Shown: positions 1-10,639 of the stretch, piece by piece
How the letters are laid out: the number at the start of each line of letters is the position of its first letter
Position numbering within the stretch: the stretch's first letter is position 1
Source: Gnetum montanum
Lineage: Eukaryota > Streptophyta > Gnetopsida > Gnetales > Gnetaceae
Length of the DNA stretch: 64,000 bases
Assembly (NCBI GenBank): GCA_015680685.1
Contig: MNCI01036713.1
Span: 62,001 to 126,000, forward strand
Direction of reading: 5' to 3'
The notes under the pieces: model-generated
Databases searched by the model: none
What the model was told of the DNA's origin: nothing
Seen by the model: the letters and a program-made list of their open reading frames with translations, nothing else
Translations under genes and position numbers: made by a program

Positions 1-126
1 TCCCCCATGACTAGGTGGAAAGGAGGAGACAAAAAAAATGAAGCATGGCTATCCTAGTGATGATGAGGTGGCTGCACTGGTTGAGTGGAGTTCACGGAAA
101 GGTTTCAGTTGTTGGCAGTTGACTAA

Positions 127-1233
127 CTATGTTCTGGTGGGGTTTGCAGGTTTGTGGATAAGCAAGGCTCCATATGGGAAGGTTTCGAAGACAATGTAAG
201 GTCCCTCCCACAATGTTTGAAACTTGGTCAATTGGGATACGTGTGAGGGGTTCCAATACAACACCTTTTCTCCACATCTAAATGTGACCTTCCGAATCCT
301 AGGATCATGTTGTTTTTTGTTGTAGGCCTTGTGGATCTCATTGGAGGACATGGCCACTAATCAGTTCTCATCTGGCACAATTAAATTGATTAATCATTTA
401 TGTTGTGCTAGCAGTAGGTTAAGACCTAAGTCACTGGTGGTGGATAGTGTGCACAGTTTGGCTTGAATTGGAAGTGTTGGTAACTTTCCGTACACTAACT
501 CATAGGGAGAGTACCCTACAGGAAGTTTCCAAGTGGAGCAATAGGCCCATAGGGCATCGTTAAGCTTAGTGCTCCAATCCCTCTTGTATTTGCTAATGGT
601 TTGGGTAAGGATCTTGGCGATCTCCCTATTGGTGACTTCGGCCTACCCCTTGGCTTGGGGGTGATAGGGAGTTGTAAATTTCTACATTACCCCTAAGCGT
701 TGCATGAGTTTCTGAAAAGTGACACCTGTAAAATGAGTTCCATTATTAGAAATGAGTGCACGTGGCACTTCAAACCTGTTAATGATTTGTTGTTGGACAA
801 ATCGTGCGGTAGTGATGGAAGAATAGTCAATGATGGCTGCTGCTTCTACCCACTTTGTACAGTAGTCCACAACTATGATGATGTATGCCTTTCTGTTTGA
901 TAGGGGTGTGATGGATTCCATGAAGTTGATACCCCAAATATCGAAGGGCTCTAGTGGCTGGATACACTGTTGAGGTCCCTCCAACCGTGCCGTCATCCCA
1001 CCATCCCTCTGGCATCGTTCGTAGGAGCAGGTGAACCATTGTGCATCTCTAAAGATGGTGGGCCAGTAATACCCTGCAAGTAGGATCTTAATGGTAGTGC
1101 AGCATCCAACATAGTAGCCCCCACAAGGGCCCTCGTGAGCATCCTGGAGGATGCGTAGCGTATCACCATTAGGGACACACCATCGAACCAAGCCATCTAC
1201 GCACACCTTGTAAAGATGACCATTGATCTCCAT
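127..1233 (-). pseudogene. Integrase of element A (decayed)
   Basis: The product would insert element cDNA into host DNA. Reading down from 1233, a zinc-binding-like N-terminal part (AHEGPCGG near the start, then a CSYERCQRDG cysteine pair) is followed by the catalytic core. The first core aspartate lies in DIWGINFMES; the second is changed (LISNNGTHF, where DNGT is usual); the glutamate lies in the AEVTNRE stretch at about 620. The C-terminal part, about 357-127, has the KQHDPRIRK and VGEK-like tail with LWEGPYIV that Athila/Tat integrases carry. The frame breaks at about 680 and again near 360. One zinc-ligand histidine appears to be tyrosine. Clearly inactive. Confidence 0.85.
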
Positions 1234-1326
1234 GAAACACTTGGCCTTATGGAGAAACTATTGTTTCTGCCGATGGTTCCACTCCTTTGGCAACTCCTAA
1301 GTGGTGAGGTAGGCAAGGATGTGGCT

Positions 1327-1390
1327 GAACCAAGGGGTTTCCTTAGGCACTTGTGGATGAACCAAGGGGATTCCTTAGGCACTTGTGGAT
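1327..1390. repeat. 32-bp tandem duplication between RNase H and integrase
   Basis: Two consecutive copies of a 32-bp unit starting GAACCAAGGGG, with one base difference, at 1327 and 1359. Because 32 is not a multiple of 3, the duplication shifts the pol frame of element A between its RNase H and integrase parts. It probably arose by replication slippage after insertion, since the sibling element C shows no trace of it. Confidence 0.8.
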
Positions 1391-1469
1391 CAATTGCACT
1401 TGTGAAGAGGAGTTCATCTAGAAATTAGTCGGATAAGGGCTCCTCCTCTTCTGCATCATCCCATCGCAA

Positions 1470-1850
1470 CTAAGACAAGTGATCAGCAACCACGTTCTCA
1501 GTTCCCTTCTTGTCTACCATGGTTAGATCAAACTCCTGAAGAATCACCAACCACCAGATTATGCGGGGGCTCACCATTGGTTTGTTCATCAGGAAGTGGA
1601 TAGCATAGTGTTCAGTATGCACAAACACCTCGTATCCAAGCACATAGTGCCAGAATTTGTCCAAGAAAAACACCATCGCCATTAACTCCTTTTCAGTGGT
1701 GGTGTAGTTCAACTGAGCACCCACAATGCTACGGCTTGCACAATGGATATAATAAGGATGTTCTTGATCATCACATTATGTAAGAATGGCTCCCAAGGCA
1801 TAGTTGGATGTGTCTGTCATAATATGAAAGGGTCTGGACCAATCAGGGGC
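1470..1850 (-). pseudogene. RNase H of element A
   Basis: This domain degrades the RNA of the RNA/DNA hybrid during reverse transcription. Visible hallmarks in order are TDTSNYALGA (first acidic residue, DAS-like), AQLNYTTTEKELMA with the conserved glutamate, and VVADHLS at the end, the Ty3/gypsy form of the VADALSR box. The ORF from 1724 to 1470 is uninterrupted over 84 codons; two stops lie just upstream at about 1780. It follows RT directly, as in all Ty3/gypsy pol genes. Confidence 0.85.
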
Positions 1851-1879
1851 TCATAGAACTTGAGTTTCTATGAGTTTCT

Positions 1880-3087
1880 ATTTCAGCACTTGGAATGCAG
1901 ACTCGCACTCCTTGGTCCAGATGAACGAAGTATCCTTCTTTGTTAGCTCTACCAATGGCTTGGCGATCTTTGAGAAATTTTCAATGAATAGTCAGTAGTA
2001 ACCAGTGTGTCTAAGAAATGACCGAACATCTTTGATGGTACTTGGTTGGCAGGTGATTCCTTGGATTACCCTGATCTTTTCAGGATTTATGCTAATCCCT
2101 GTTTGTGAAATGCGATGCCCCAGCATGATGCCCTCTTAGACCATCAAATGGCTCTTCTGCCAATTGAGCCATAGATTGGTGTCTACACACCCTTTTAGAA
2201 CTTGATCCAAATGGTCCAAGGCTTTCTCGAATGTGGCCCCATAGGTGGAGAAGTCATCCATGAAGACTTTCATCCCATTGCCAATTTGTTGCTAGAAGAT
2301 TCTTAGGACAAGGCGTTGGAACGTCGCAGGCGCATTGCATAGGTTGAAGGGCATCTTCTTATATGTGAAAGTCCCCCATGGACTTGTGAACATTTTTTTC
2401 TCTTGATCCTCTAGTGCTATTTGGATTTGGTTATAATCATTATAACCATCCAAAAAGTTGTAGTAACTGTGCTCTGCGATGGTGTCCAGCACCTGGTCCA
2501 CAAATGGGAGCGGAAAATGGTCCTTGAAGGTCACCATATTGAGCAATCAGAAATCAATACAAACCCTCCACTTGCCACCTTTCTTGGGCACGATAACGAG
2601 TGGGCTAACCCATTTGCTATTGGTGACAGAATAGATGAATCCTACCTTTAGCAATTGTTCGATTTTATCTTTTACGATTTGCTTCAACTTGGGATTCAAC
2701 CGTCTTTGTGGCTATCGTTGTGGCTTCATGGAAGGGTCAAGATAGATCTGATGCTGGCAAACCCTAGGATCAACTCTAGTCAACTCAAGATATGACCATG
2801 CAAATGTAGCAACCCATTTTTTTTACCACCTTCAACAACTTCTTCTTCTGTTCTGGAGGAAGGATGCCATTAATGATTACTGACTTGCCATTTTGCAAAA
2901 ATGCATACTCTAAGTGAGCCAGTAAAGAATTGAACTCAAGGGGCTCTTGGTTGAAGCTCTCAAGGATTTCTAGCTTCCCCCAATCATCTTGGTCATCAAT
3001 AGTGGAGACCTGTTGATGAATCTCTTCCATTTCATCCCTACTGTCAATGTAGGCTTGCACAAGCCCCTCAGATGGTTCCATGCACAA
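1880..3087 (-). pseudogene. Reverse transcriptase of element A with upstream linker
   Basis: The linker (3087-2785) contains LEYAFLQNGKSV and ILPPEQKKKLL, a segment found upstream of Athila-type RT. RT follows: WVSPLVIVPKKGGKWRVCIDF, KDHFPLPFVDQVLD, YYNFLDGYNDYNQI, FTSPWGTFTYKKMPFNLCNAPATFQR, then the catalytic FMDDFSTYG at about 2240. The central ORF 2546-2292 is open. Most stops sit at tryptophan or glutamine positions. Key residues survive better than in the other RT copies in this window, but the reading frame does not. Confidence 0.88.
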
Positions 3088-3228
3088 TGTGCCGCTAGTA
3101 GGATTAGTTGTCAGCCACTGGGTGCCCTCTTGATTAGTGGCTACTGCATACAGGCATTGTTGAATACGTGATTCCTTGGTACATCGAATGCATGCTTGAA
3201 TGGATATCCGCTTAGCAGACCATAATTG

Positions 3229-3723
3229 CTACACACAGTTGCACCCTGAGTCATTGTACATGATACATGGAACACATTTCCTCTCGACCTTCCTGAAAGG
3301 ATTTTCCTTTGAAATTTCAAGGGATAGATCGCGGAGGCATAGTCCTGTGTCCACTGAGGTTTGCCAAGCCCTTCCCATGATGATTGGGAAGTTTCCCTTG
3401 TAGTTCTCTACACGGATGACTAGGAAATCAACAGGGTAGGAGCACCCATAGATGGTGGTCACAATGTCCTCCACCAATCCCAAGAGAACGATGATGGACT
3501 GGTTTGCTAACTCAAGCTAGATGTTGCTCTTCTTTAGTAGGGGTAGGTTCCAGTTCTTGTACATATCATGAGAGATCAAATTGACCCCTAACTTCGAGTC
3601 TAGAAGAGCTTTGCATGGTTCATTCCCTACCACCTGAAGATAGATGAGGGGGCTTCCCGAATCAGTCAATTTCTGGGGAAGGTAACCTGCCTTGATCCAG
3701 TCAGTCACAGCATGTGTGAGCAT
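3229..3723 (-). pseudogene. Aspartic protease of element A
   Basis: This retropepsin-like protease would cut the gag-pol polyprotein. The segment CKALLDSKLGVNLISHDMY holds the active-site region: the aspartate is present, but the usual D-[LS]-G has become D-S-K. Then come a second conserved stretch (GLVEDIVTTIYG, YPVDFLVI) and IIMGRAWQTS, equivalent to the usual ILGRPFL. Two ORFs (3723-3517 and 3483-3229) share one frame, separated by a stop at about 3515. The length fits the Athila family. Confidence 0.8.
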
Positions 3724-3729
3724 GACTAT

Positions 3730-5291
3730 CTGGATGTTGGAATGTTGTTGTTGTTGGCTTGGAGGCTACTTTGGCGGTGGGCTAGCAAAGGTGTTTATAG
3801 GTTTAGAGGCACTAGCCACAGGTGTATGCAAGGGTATGTTCAGATTGTTGGGCTAGAAAAAGGGACATTTTCATGGCTTCAGTTTCGGTCCACTTGGCTG
3901 AGGTGATGGTTGTAAGTTAATAGCCCTTGTAGCGTTTCGTTGCTGCAGTCGTCGCAGTATCTCTCCCTACATTGAAGGAGCAGGTGGAAACTGAGTGGGA
4001 TGTGGTGGAGGAGTGGTAAGAGAAGGTGATGGAGGATAGAAGAGATGTGGGTTGCCCCCCAGGCGGATGGAGATTGAGGACGTAAATACTCTGGGGGTGG
4101 TAATGACTTTGAAAGGTTGCATGGCTAGAAGAGTCCCATGGAGTGACTGGTTGCTGAACATAGTACCCATAGGGATCTGGCTATTTGTAAGGGTACTACT
4201 ACCTTGGAGGTGGAATCCCCCATGTTTGTGGGTGTTGCCACTATTGGAAGTATTCATATGATTGTGGTGGTGCTTCACTTGGATAGTATCCTTGTTGTTG
4301 CTGGTGGAACTGCCTAGAATTTTCTTGTGGATAAGGAAACCTTCAAGGTGTCTGCTATTGTGCCAAGAAAGGGTTTAATGTGTATACCCCAAACTCTTCT
4401 AGACTCAATGCGCTTGATCCAACTATCCTTCATGTGCCTACTAGGAATTTGGACTGCCTCAGAGATGTGGAGCATACTTCGGGTAGCCAATAACGGCTCA
4501 TCTGAATCATAGTCTTGTTGAGGACCATGATGTTTGTGATGATTTCGACTATCTCTTCTTTCATGCTGGTGAGCATCATGCAATTGTTTGTGTGTTTCCT
4601 CATGTTGTGCCTTTCAAACCTTTTTGCCATTGTTCTTTCACTTCCTCCTACCTCAATTATGATCAGAGCCTGAGCTAGATGAAGGAGAAGGAGAGTGAGA
4701 GGATAGAGAAGAAGGAGAGGGATCTCTCCCTCTACCCTGATGATGATCCCAATCGTCCTGGTCATCCTTGCTATGTGAACCTCCATCCCCTTGGGGATCT
4801 TGGCCACCTAGATTCTTTGAGTGAATCATGGATTGGAGGACCTGTTGCCCTAGGGGAAGTTCGGTTGAATGGGTATCATGAAAGATGGGATCCCCATCGT
4901 CTTGTAGCTCTTGCGTGAATAAGGGGTTATTGAATTATTTCTCCTTCAGTTGTTCATATCTGTCCACCTACTGCTGATCACTTGCTCGTTGAGCCTCAGT
5001 GGAACGATAGTCCCGGTAGTCATGGTCCTCCATGACATACTCTGCTCCAAGGTCTTGGATGCCCATTCTGCCAAGATTGTGAAACAGCATCGTAGGAGTC
5101 GATTGGTCAGGAGGGTGTACAATATTTTCCTCCATGTCCCACCATCGTAGATGCTCATCCTGATGTAGGATGAATGTGAAATCAGGGACATACTCATTGG
5201 GATGCTTGTACACCACCCGACACGGCTGTGGCACCGGTGGGGTGGATATTTCCCTCCTACGAGAAGACATATTGGACGTTAGATGGTCCAT
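3730..5291 (-). pseudogene. gag of element A, lacking the capsid core
   Basis: The first ORF starts at 5291, with a second methionine at 5270, and encodes an N-terminal part rich in charged residues; a Ser/Asp/His-rich part (SHSPSPSSSSGSDHN) follows. Compared with the gag of sibling element B, the frame runs to a region equivalent to DDDESLLDTTSLKHI and then jumps to the Pro/Gln-rich tail (RFPYPQENSRQFHQQQQ). The capsid core, including the cysteine-less helix segment present in B at 35.2-35.7 kb, is missing. That is a deletion of several hundred base pairs. Frames change around 4280 and 3960. Confidence 0.7.
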
Positions 5292-5420
5292 GTAATTGGT
5301 GTACCATACTATTTACTTTTTAATCTGCCTAGCATGCATAAATATTTCTATCCTGGGTCCATTCCAACGACTTGAATGATAATTTCACTAAGGTTAGATG
5401 ACACAAGTAAGACTTAACAA

Positions 5421-5439
5421 TCCTTGGAAATGGCACCAA
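5421..5439 (-). promoter_or_regulatory. Primer binding site, decayed tRNA-Asp type
   Basis: On the minus strand, just inside the LTR end, the sequence TTGGTGCCATTTCCAAGGA lines up with TTGGCGCCGTTGCCGGGGA, the complement of the plant tRNA-Asp 3' end. Two of the differences are C-to-T or G-to-A changes at CpG sites. Confidence 0.7.
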
Positions 5440-6002
5440 TGATGAGCAGCTAGGTACCCCTATGCCCAACCATACGAATCACAGGCGTTCACACGTGACT
5501 TAGTCGAATTCCGTAGACTGTAAGCACTTAACATACACCAAACTCTAACTAGTGAAACCTTGAGTTAGATCAGTCGTTGTCCTTCTAATCTCACTTGTGA
5601 GGTTCTGTTTATGATGATTATGTGAGGCTAAGGCTAATGATTTTTATAGCTTTTTGCATATCTTTTGGTAGCTAATTTAAGGTATAAAAAGTAAGGAATA
5701 AACTATTATCTAATCTATAATTATCCTAGCTTATACTCTAACTATTCCTAGCATAAGTATTTGATCCCATCTTTCGAGCACGTTTTGAGCATCTCTTAAC
5801 GCTTCTGGGTTACCAGATGTTAAGCGTCACTGGGCTTACCAAGTGTTTGATTTACGTTCGAGATGGTTGTACTTATGGTGTTTATGAACTACGAATAAGC
5901 AATAGCGATCAAAATAACAATAATTGAAACTTAAGTAATTAACAGGTAATTAACAAAGCATAAACATATTAAACTATTGAATGCATAAAATAGCTAAGTC
6001 CA
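5440..6002 (-). repeat. 5' LTR of element A (3' part only)
   Basis: The minus-strand LTR ends ...GGGGTACCTAGCTGCTCATCA at 5440. The same terminal block (GTATGGTTG-GCATAGGGGTACC) ends the LTRs at 22448, 30030, 34456 and 39848. The homology stops abruptly at the N at 6003, so about a third of the LTR, including U3, is missing. Confidence 0.8.
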
Positions 6003-6003
6003 N
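6003..6003. other. Single-N assembly join
   Basis: A lone N cuts the LTR of element A before its expected end. The sequence to the right is unrelated AT-rich DNA, so this marks a gap of unknown size, not one uncertain base. Confidence 0.7.
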
Positions 6004-6315
6004 ATTGAATTATATACTTTTAGAATCATATATATTTTTATTTTAAAATTTTATTATCCAACTATTGTATCATTTCAGATATTGGTATTCCTATGGATCA
6101 CAAGATAACCCAATGATTCATAAAGAGATTACCAAATCTCACCATGAACTATGTAAGAGAGGATGTTAATGCTAGTTCACATTTTAAAGGATGAGAAATA
6201 TGCTAGCTTTTCAATTATATTTTATATGAAAAGGAAAAATGTGAATAAATCTAGAAAAATATGTCATAGAATGTATTCTTCAAGTGTAAGTAGATATACT
6301 TAAAATGCTTCACAT

Positions 6316-6590
6316 TTATCCAAAGAGCTAGGTCAAGATATTGCAACAATGTCTAGAAGTGGTTTATCTTGTGATAAAGTCTTTGAGAAGTATAATTTAG
6401 AATTGCACAAAAATTCAATTGATAGAGTAATTTGAATTACTTCTAGTAGGGATGAATATTTAACTAAGAAAGATATTGCATGTATATTTGAAAATGTTAT
6501 TAGTGAAGAATACAAGTAACACTCTAAAGATGAGATAAGTGTTTAAAAATGGATTCAAGCACATTTAAAATATATTTTAGTATCAATTTC
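6316..6590 (+). pseudogene. Possible FAR1/MULE-type transposase fragment
   Basis: One frame stays nearly open for about 90 codons with three stops. It reads SKELGQDIATMSRSGLS, then RDEYLTKKDIACIFENVI, then a lysine/aspartate stretch ending WIQAHLKYI. The pattern 'R-D-x-[FY]-[LV]-T-x-x-D-I-x-x-I' followed by a short acidic linker and W-[VI] resembles the region before the transposase core in MULE/FAR1-like proteins. No DDE core is visible on either side. It could instead be an unrelated decayed gene. Confidence 0.3.
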
Positions 6591-7180
6591 TTGTTAATGG
6601 TGAACTATTTATTTTTGGTATTCAATCATTATAAATGATAGAAAAAATATTGTAATTTTCTCATAACAATTTATTGGACATGACTCATCTCATTTCCCTC
6701 ATTCATGGTGAATTCATTAACTTGTAACCATGGAATGAATGAGTTGGATAGACAACTCATAACATAGTTCATGATGGTGATGCATTCTTCACTATTCATT
6801 GTGAGTTCTCAATAGTTGAAATAGTTGTTCCTCCATTTCAATGTAATTTTTAAGTTGTATGTTCTTACCATATTCCAAGTCATGTGCACAACTTCAATGT
6901 AAATAACTTAAACTTATGGGTCTAGGAAAGAATATGTGTTTGATATGATTACTTGGTTAGAGCTCATCAAGTACATAGCTTAGCCCATGTGAGCTGTGCA
7001 TGTGTGGAGCCCATGAGTTGTTTGTATTAATGATTTTTTAGGTGGAGATTAATCACCCTCTTAGTTGAACTTTGCAAACAAGCTAGTTTGACTCACATTT
7101 TAAACTTTTCTGATCTTTTCCATTTTCCATTATTAATCACCTAAATGAGAGAATTTTTATTAATCTACTGATTAAAATAA
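6591..7180. other. AT-rich stretch, nothing recognised
   Basis: No reading frame, terminal repeat or RNA gene that I can support. There are a few local near-duplications of the AACTCAT type, at about 6720-6770. Confidence 0.5.
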
Positions 7181-7367
7181 NNNNNNNNNNNNNNNNNNNN
7201 NNNNNNNNNNNNNNNNNNNNNNNNNNNNNNNNNNNNNNNNNNNNNNNNNNNNNNNNNNNNNNNNNNNNNNNNNNNNNNNNNNNNNNNNNNNNNNNNNNNN
7301 NNNNNNNNNNNNNNNNNNNNNNNNNNNNNNNNNNNNNNNNNNNNNATTAATCTACTGATTAAAATAA
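7159..7367. other. Assembly gap with identical 22-bp flanks
   Basis: N run at 7181-7345. The 22 bases immediately left (7159-7180, ATTAATCTACTG...) are repeated exactly at the right edge (7346-7367). The two contigs probably overlap, so the true gap may be zero or negative. Confidence 0.85.
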
Positions 7368-8390
7368 ATTTAAAATAAATAAATAAATTTACAAATATAA
7401 AATTAGAAAAAATAGCAAAAGAAAATAAAAGAACCTTAATATAATCTACCAAGAAACTTACAACAAACTAACAACACCATATTCTATCTTTATCAACTTG
7501 CTAAAACAATTTATAGTTACTATGTTTGCCTTTTATTCATGACATCTCTTTTACTAGTATTGGTTATTCATATTGGAACCTTGGCCTTAATTTTTTATAT
7601 TGCTACTTATGGCTTTTGATTGGAATTGCATTGTAGGTTGCATTGCAATAACTATAACCCATAAGGTATTTGCACCTCTTTAAATTTCATATTTTTATCT
7701 TGATTGATTACTATAACATGCATGCATCAACTATTGAATTCACAACTTTCATATAGCAGAGGCATCATCTACTTTCATTGTAACTTTGCTTATATTTAAG
7801 GTTGTTGGATTTAACAGCTAATGTTGGAATGCTAAAATCACAAATAACTTTCATTAGTTTTTAAATATTTTTCTTTCATGATAGCCTATTATAATATTTT
7901 CATTCATTTAGCCATTGTTTCAATTTAATTTTGAACTATTATAATTTTTTGTTGATACACATAAACTAACTTTTAAAGCCATTTGTTACTGGCATGAGCA
8001 AATTCAAAGTCTTTTTTCTTTAAATTGACAATGTTAGAAGGAATTTTATTATATTTGAGTATATGAAAATTAATTTTTATTTATTATTTTATTAGATAAA
8101 TTTAAAACTTTGGATCATATCCTTTTAGTAATGATTTGAATTTTTAATACATCTTTCCATTCTCTTTTAAATATAATAACTTTAACATTAGTAAGTGTAA
8201 TGGTTTAAATGTAGATATCAATAAAAGTTTTGCATTTATTGCTATTTTCAATTTCAACCTTTTAATGATAAAGCAAGATATAGCATTGAAATATTGCAAT
8301 ATTTTTAATTGTAAATTAAAATGTACTTTTTATAGAAAACTCTTAAGTGGTGGTGTTCATATATAAAATGGAATTTATCATAGAAAGTTC
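7368..8390. other. AT-rich stretch, nothing recognised
   Basis: Low-complexity AT-rich DNA with stops in all frames. It could include the unrecognised 5' end of the hAT element that follows. Confidence 0.5.
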
Positions 8391-8394
8391 GATA

Positions 8395-8775
8395 TGATAC
8401 AATTAATTATAAAAAAAATTCCATTAGAGGTTAGGGAAGAAATTTTAACTATTCTTCAAAAATAAAAAACTAAGGAAAAAATAAAAAGAAAAGTTGGAGA
8501 GGATTTGATAATAGAGCACATAACTGAAGAGGATAAGTCAAAAAATGATATTGTAGTACATATTTCCATGCCAAGGATTTGATCTTGAACATTATATGAG
8601 TATGATTATATAAGACAAGGGGTAGGAGGAACTTCAAATGCAATCAAAAGTACATTTATGCTTTTTGATGATTTTGTCTCTCCTAACTATACTATTCCAT
8701 CTTCTAAGTGTGGAGATTTTAGACATCTTGGAGCTAAAATGTTTTAGCTTGCTACATCTTCTAAACAACAAATAT
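8395..8775 (+). pseudogene. hAT transposase, N-terminal part (decayed)
   Basis: The plus frame reads IPLEVREEILTILQK, the segment after the BED zinc finger of plant hAT transposases, then lysine-rich linkers and RQGVGGTSNAIKS. The zinc-binding residues themselves are not visible. It fits as the N-terminal part of the transposase whose C-terminal half lies at 10.64-11.9 kb in the same orientation. About 1.8 kb of foreign sequence lies between. Confidence 0.45.
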
Positions 8776-9479
8776 TACATTCTACAAAAGTGAAATAAAT
8801 AAAGATTACAAAAAGATTAAGAATCTATTATTGAGACATGGTACTAACATTCAATTCTTCTTCATGTTTTTAAGTTTTTCCAATGTTTAATAATATTGCT
8901 ACTTGTGGCCCTAGGAGTTATAATCTTCTTACATATACAAAAGTACAAACCACCCATCTACAAAATACTAAAGAAAAAGTAAAAATAATAGTGGATATAT
9001 AAAAATTTATGTGGTCAATTTATAGTTGTTCACTAAAGTGTGATCGTTGGGTGGATAAAAGAGGTGGATGACTACTTAATTTTTTAGTTACTTCAAAGTT
9101 AGGAATAGTATTTTTAAAAGCAATTGAGATCACCCATCAAGTAAAAACTGGCCAATACCCCAATAGAGTCACCCCCGCAATACCCCCCAAAAAAAACCTC
9201 TAATCATAATTGACGTTATAGTTCCTTGTCAACCATAAAATGTGGAGGCTCATAGAAAACCAACCTAGTCTACAAAAAAATAAGACTTGGCCATCATGCA
9301 GACATCCTCAATAGAGATTCTAAACAAAAGACAAAGGTCCTGCATATCGTTTGGACCCTAAATCCTAACTCCACATGGCAAAAGGACAAAAAATCTAGTA
9401 GAACAAACAAAAAGGACTCTCATCCCCATCCACCCCTATTAAAGCCTAAAAGGTAAGTGAGTGTAATCATAGTTGGCCC

Positions 9480-10520
9480 TCTCTCAACTATGCACATTAT
9501 CTAAAACCAACCAATGCCTTTCTAAATCAACAAATGCAACTAGCTCTTGAAAGGTTTTGAAAGCTATCTCTACATGTGCATGTGCAGCTAGATCCCCTTT
9601 ATTATTTGGATGTAGTTCCAATCCCTGATGCTAGATATAATGGTGCAAAGAACTCCATAGTGTTCCTCTCCCAATGTTTAGAATAATGTAGGGGCAACAT
9701 CCCTGTCATAGCCAAGCACATGCCTTATGCTCAAGCACTACATCCAGCCTCCACTACATTTGCACCTCCTCATCCTCCTTCCATTCCTTATGCTCTTAAT
9801 CTTCACATTGCTGTTGCTCCTCTTACTGAGCCTCCTCTCTAATGATAGCCTGCAGCCCCATCTTCAATAATTCCCATGTTGCCTCTTTTGCAAGGTCTCA
9901 CCTCCTAGCCTCCTCCCTCACGACATTAAGAAAATACTGCTTAATGTCCTACAGTTGATGTTGGAAGGCTTCCTCATAAGTTGTTGTCCTATGTTCCGAA
10001 TGCCTCTTCTCTTCCTCTAGATATTGCTAGAATGCTTCCTCCCTCTCCATCCACCTTTGTTCCCATGAGCTTCACTCTTCCTTTGCCACTAACTCTACCA
10101 CCTCCACCAACAGGACCTCAACTTGCATTGATTTAGATCTTGATGCCTCATCATTGTCATCTTCAATAGTTAGGGATCCCCTTGTAGCCTCGTCACCATA
10201 TTCACCCTTGAAGAAGAAATCCCCACAAACTCCTTTCCATTGGGAACAAACCCACCTTCTTGCTATGAATCACTAGAAAGCTCCATCGATGATTCGCTTC
10301 AAGTTCTCCATCGACCATACATTGACTGAAGCAAGATTGCCCATGTAGCCTAGCATGATTGCCTCGGCCACCTCTAAAGTGCTAAAATTAAACCAAAATG
10401 TCAGCCCCTAGGTCTGCTTCTAAGCATATCCTAGAAGAAATGGGGCACATTCATCATGTACCCTAGCCACAAACAACGCATATCCCTCTCTTGATCTTCT
10501 CCATTTGCCACACATTGTCT
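9480..10520 (-). pseudogene. Unrecognised acidic, coiled-coil-like pseudogene
   Basis: Reading down from about 10520, one frame runs close to 340 codons, broken mainly by TAG stops: RYALFVARVHDECAPFLLGYA, then VAEAIMLGYMGNLASVNVW, then a long Glu/Gln/Lys-rich stretch (WEQRWMEREEAF, QYLEEEKRHSEHRT, LNVVREEARR) predicted as coiled coil, then HVEIAFKTFQELVAFV. Most TAG stops sit in Gln-rich surroundings, so CAG-to-TAG decay is likely. Base composition is richer in G+C than on either side. It lies antisense inside the hAT transposase, so it probably came in with another mobile element. I do not recognise the family. Confidence 0.45.
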
Positions 10521-10639
10521 TGATCTTCGCTTATAAGATATTACAAAGATATCTTGAATTAATAATGCAAGGTCTATTTTTGGTTATAATAAACATTATT
10601 TTTTAACTTTATCAAGTGATTTCATGAGTTAAAAATCAT

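Larger units (their letters stand above)
1..6002 (-). mobile_element. Athila-like Ty3/gypsy retrotransposon A, partial and decayed
   Basis: Reading on the minus strand, the order is 5' LTR (to 5440), primer site, gag, protease, RT, RNase H, integrase: Ty3/gypsy order. RT keeps the FMDDF box and the primer site is a decayed match to the tRNA-Asp site (TGGCGCCGTTGCCGGGGA), both typical of the Athila lineage. The 3' LTR lies off the left edge of the window and the 5' LTR is cut by an N at 6003. Stops and frameshifts break every domain, so it is not autonomous. Lineage is inferred from motifs, not from a tree. Confidence 0.85.

Noticed and set aside
700-900. Plus-strand ORF over the integrase of element A
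   Set aside because: It is the antisense shadow of the integrase coding strand and shows no domain of its own.
4679-4918. Plus-strand ORF rich in Glu, Lys and Arg
   Set aside because: Antisense of the Ser/Asp/His-rich part of gag A; composition is explained by the gag codons.
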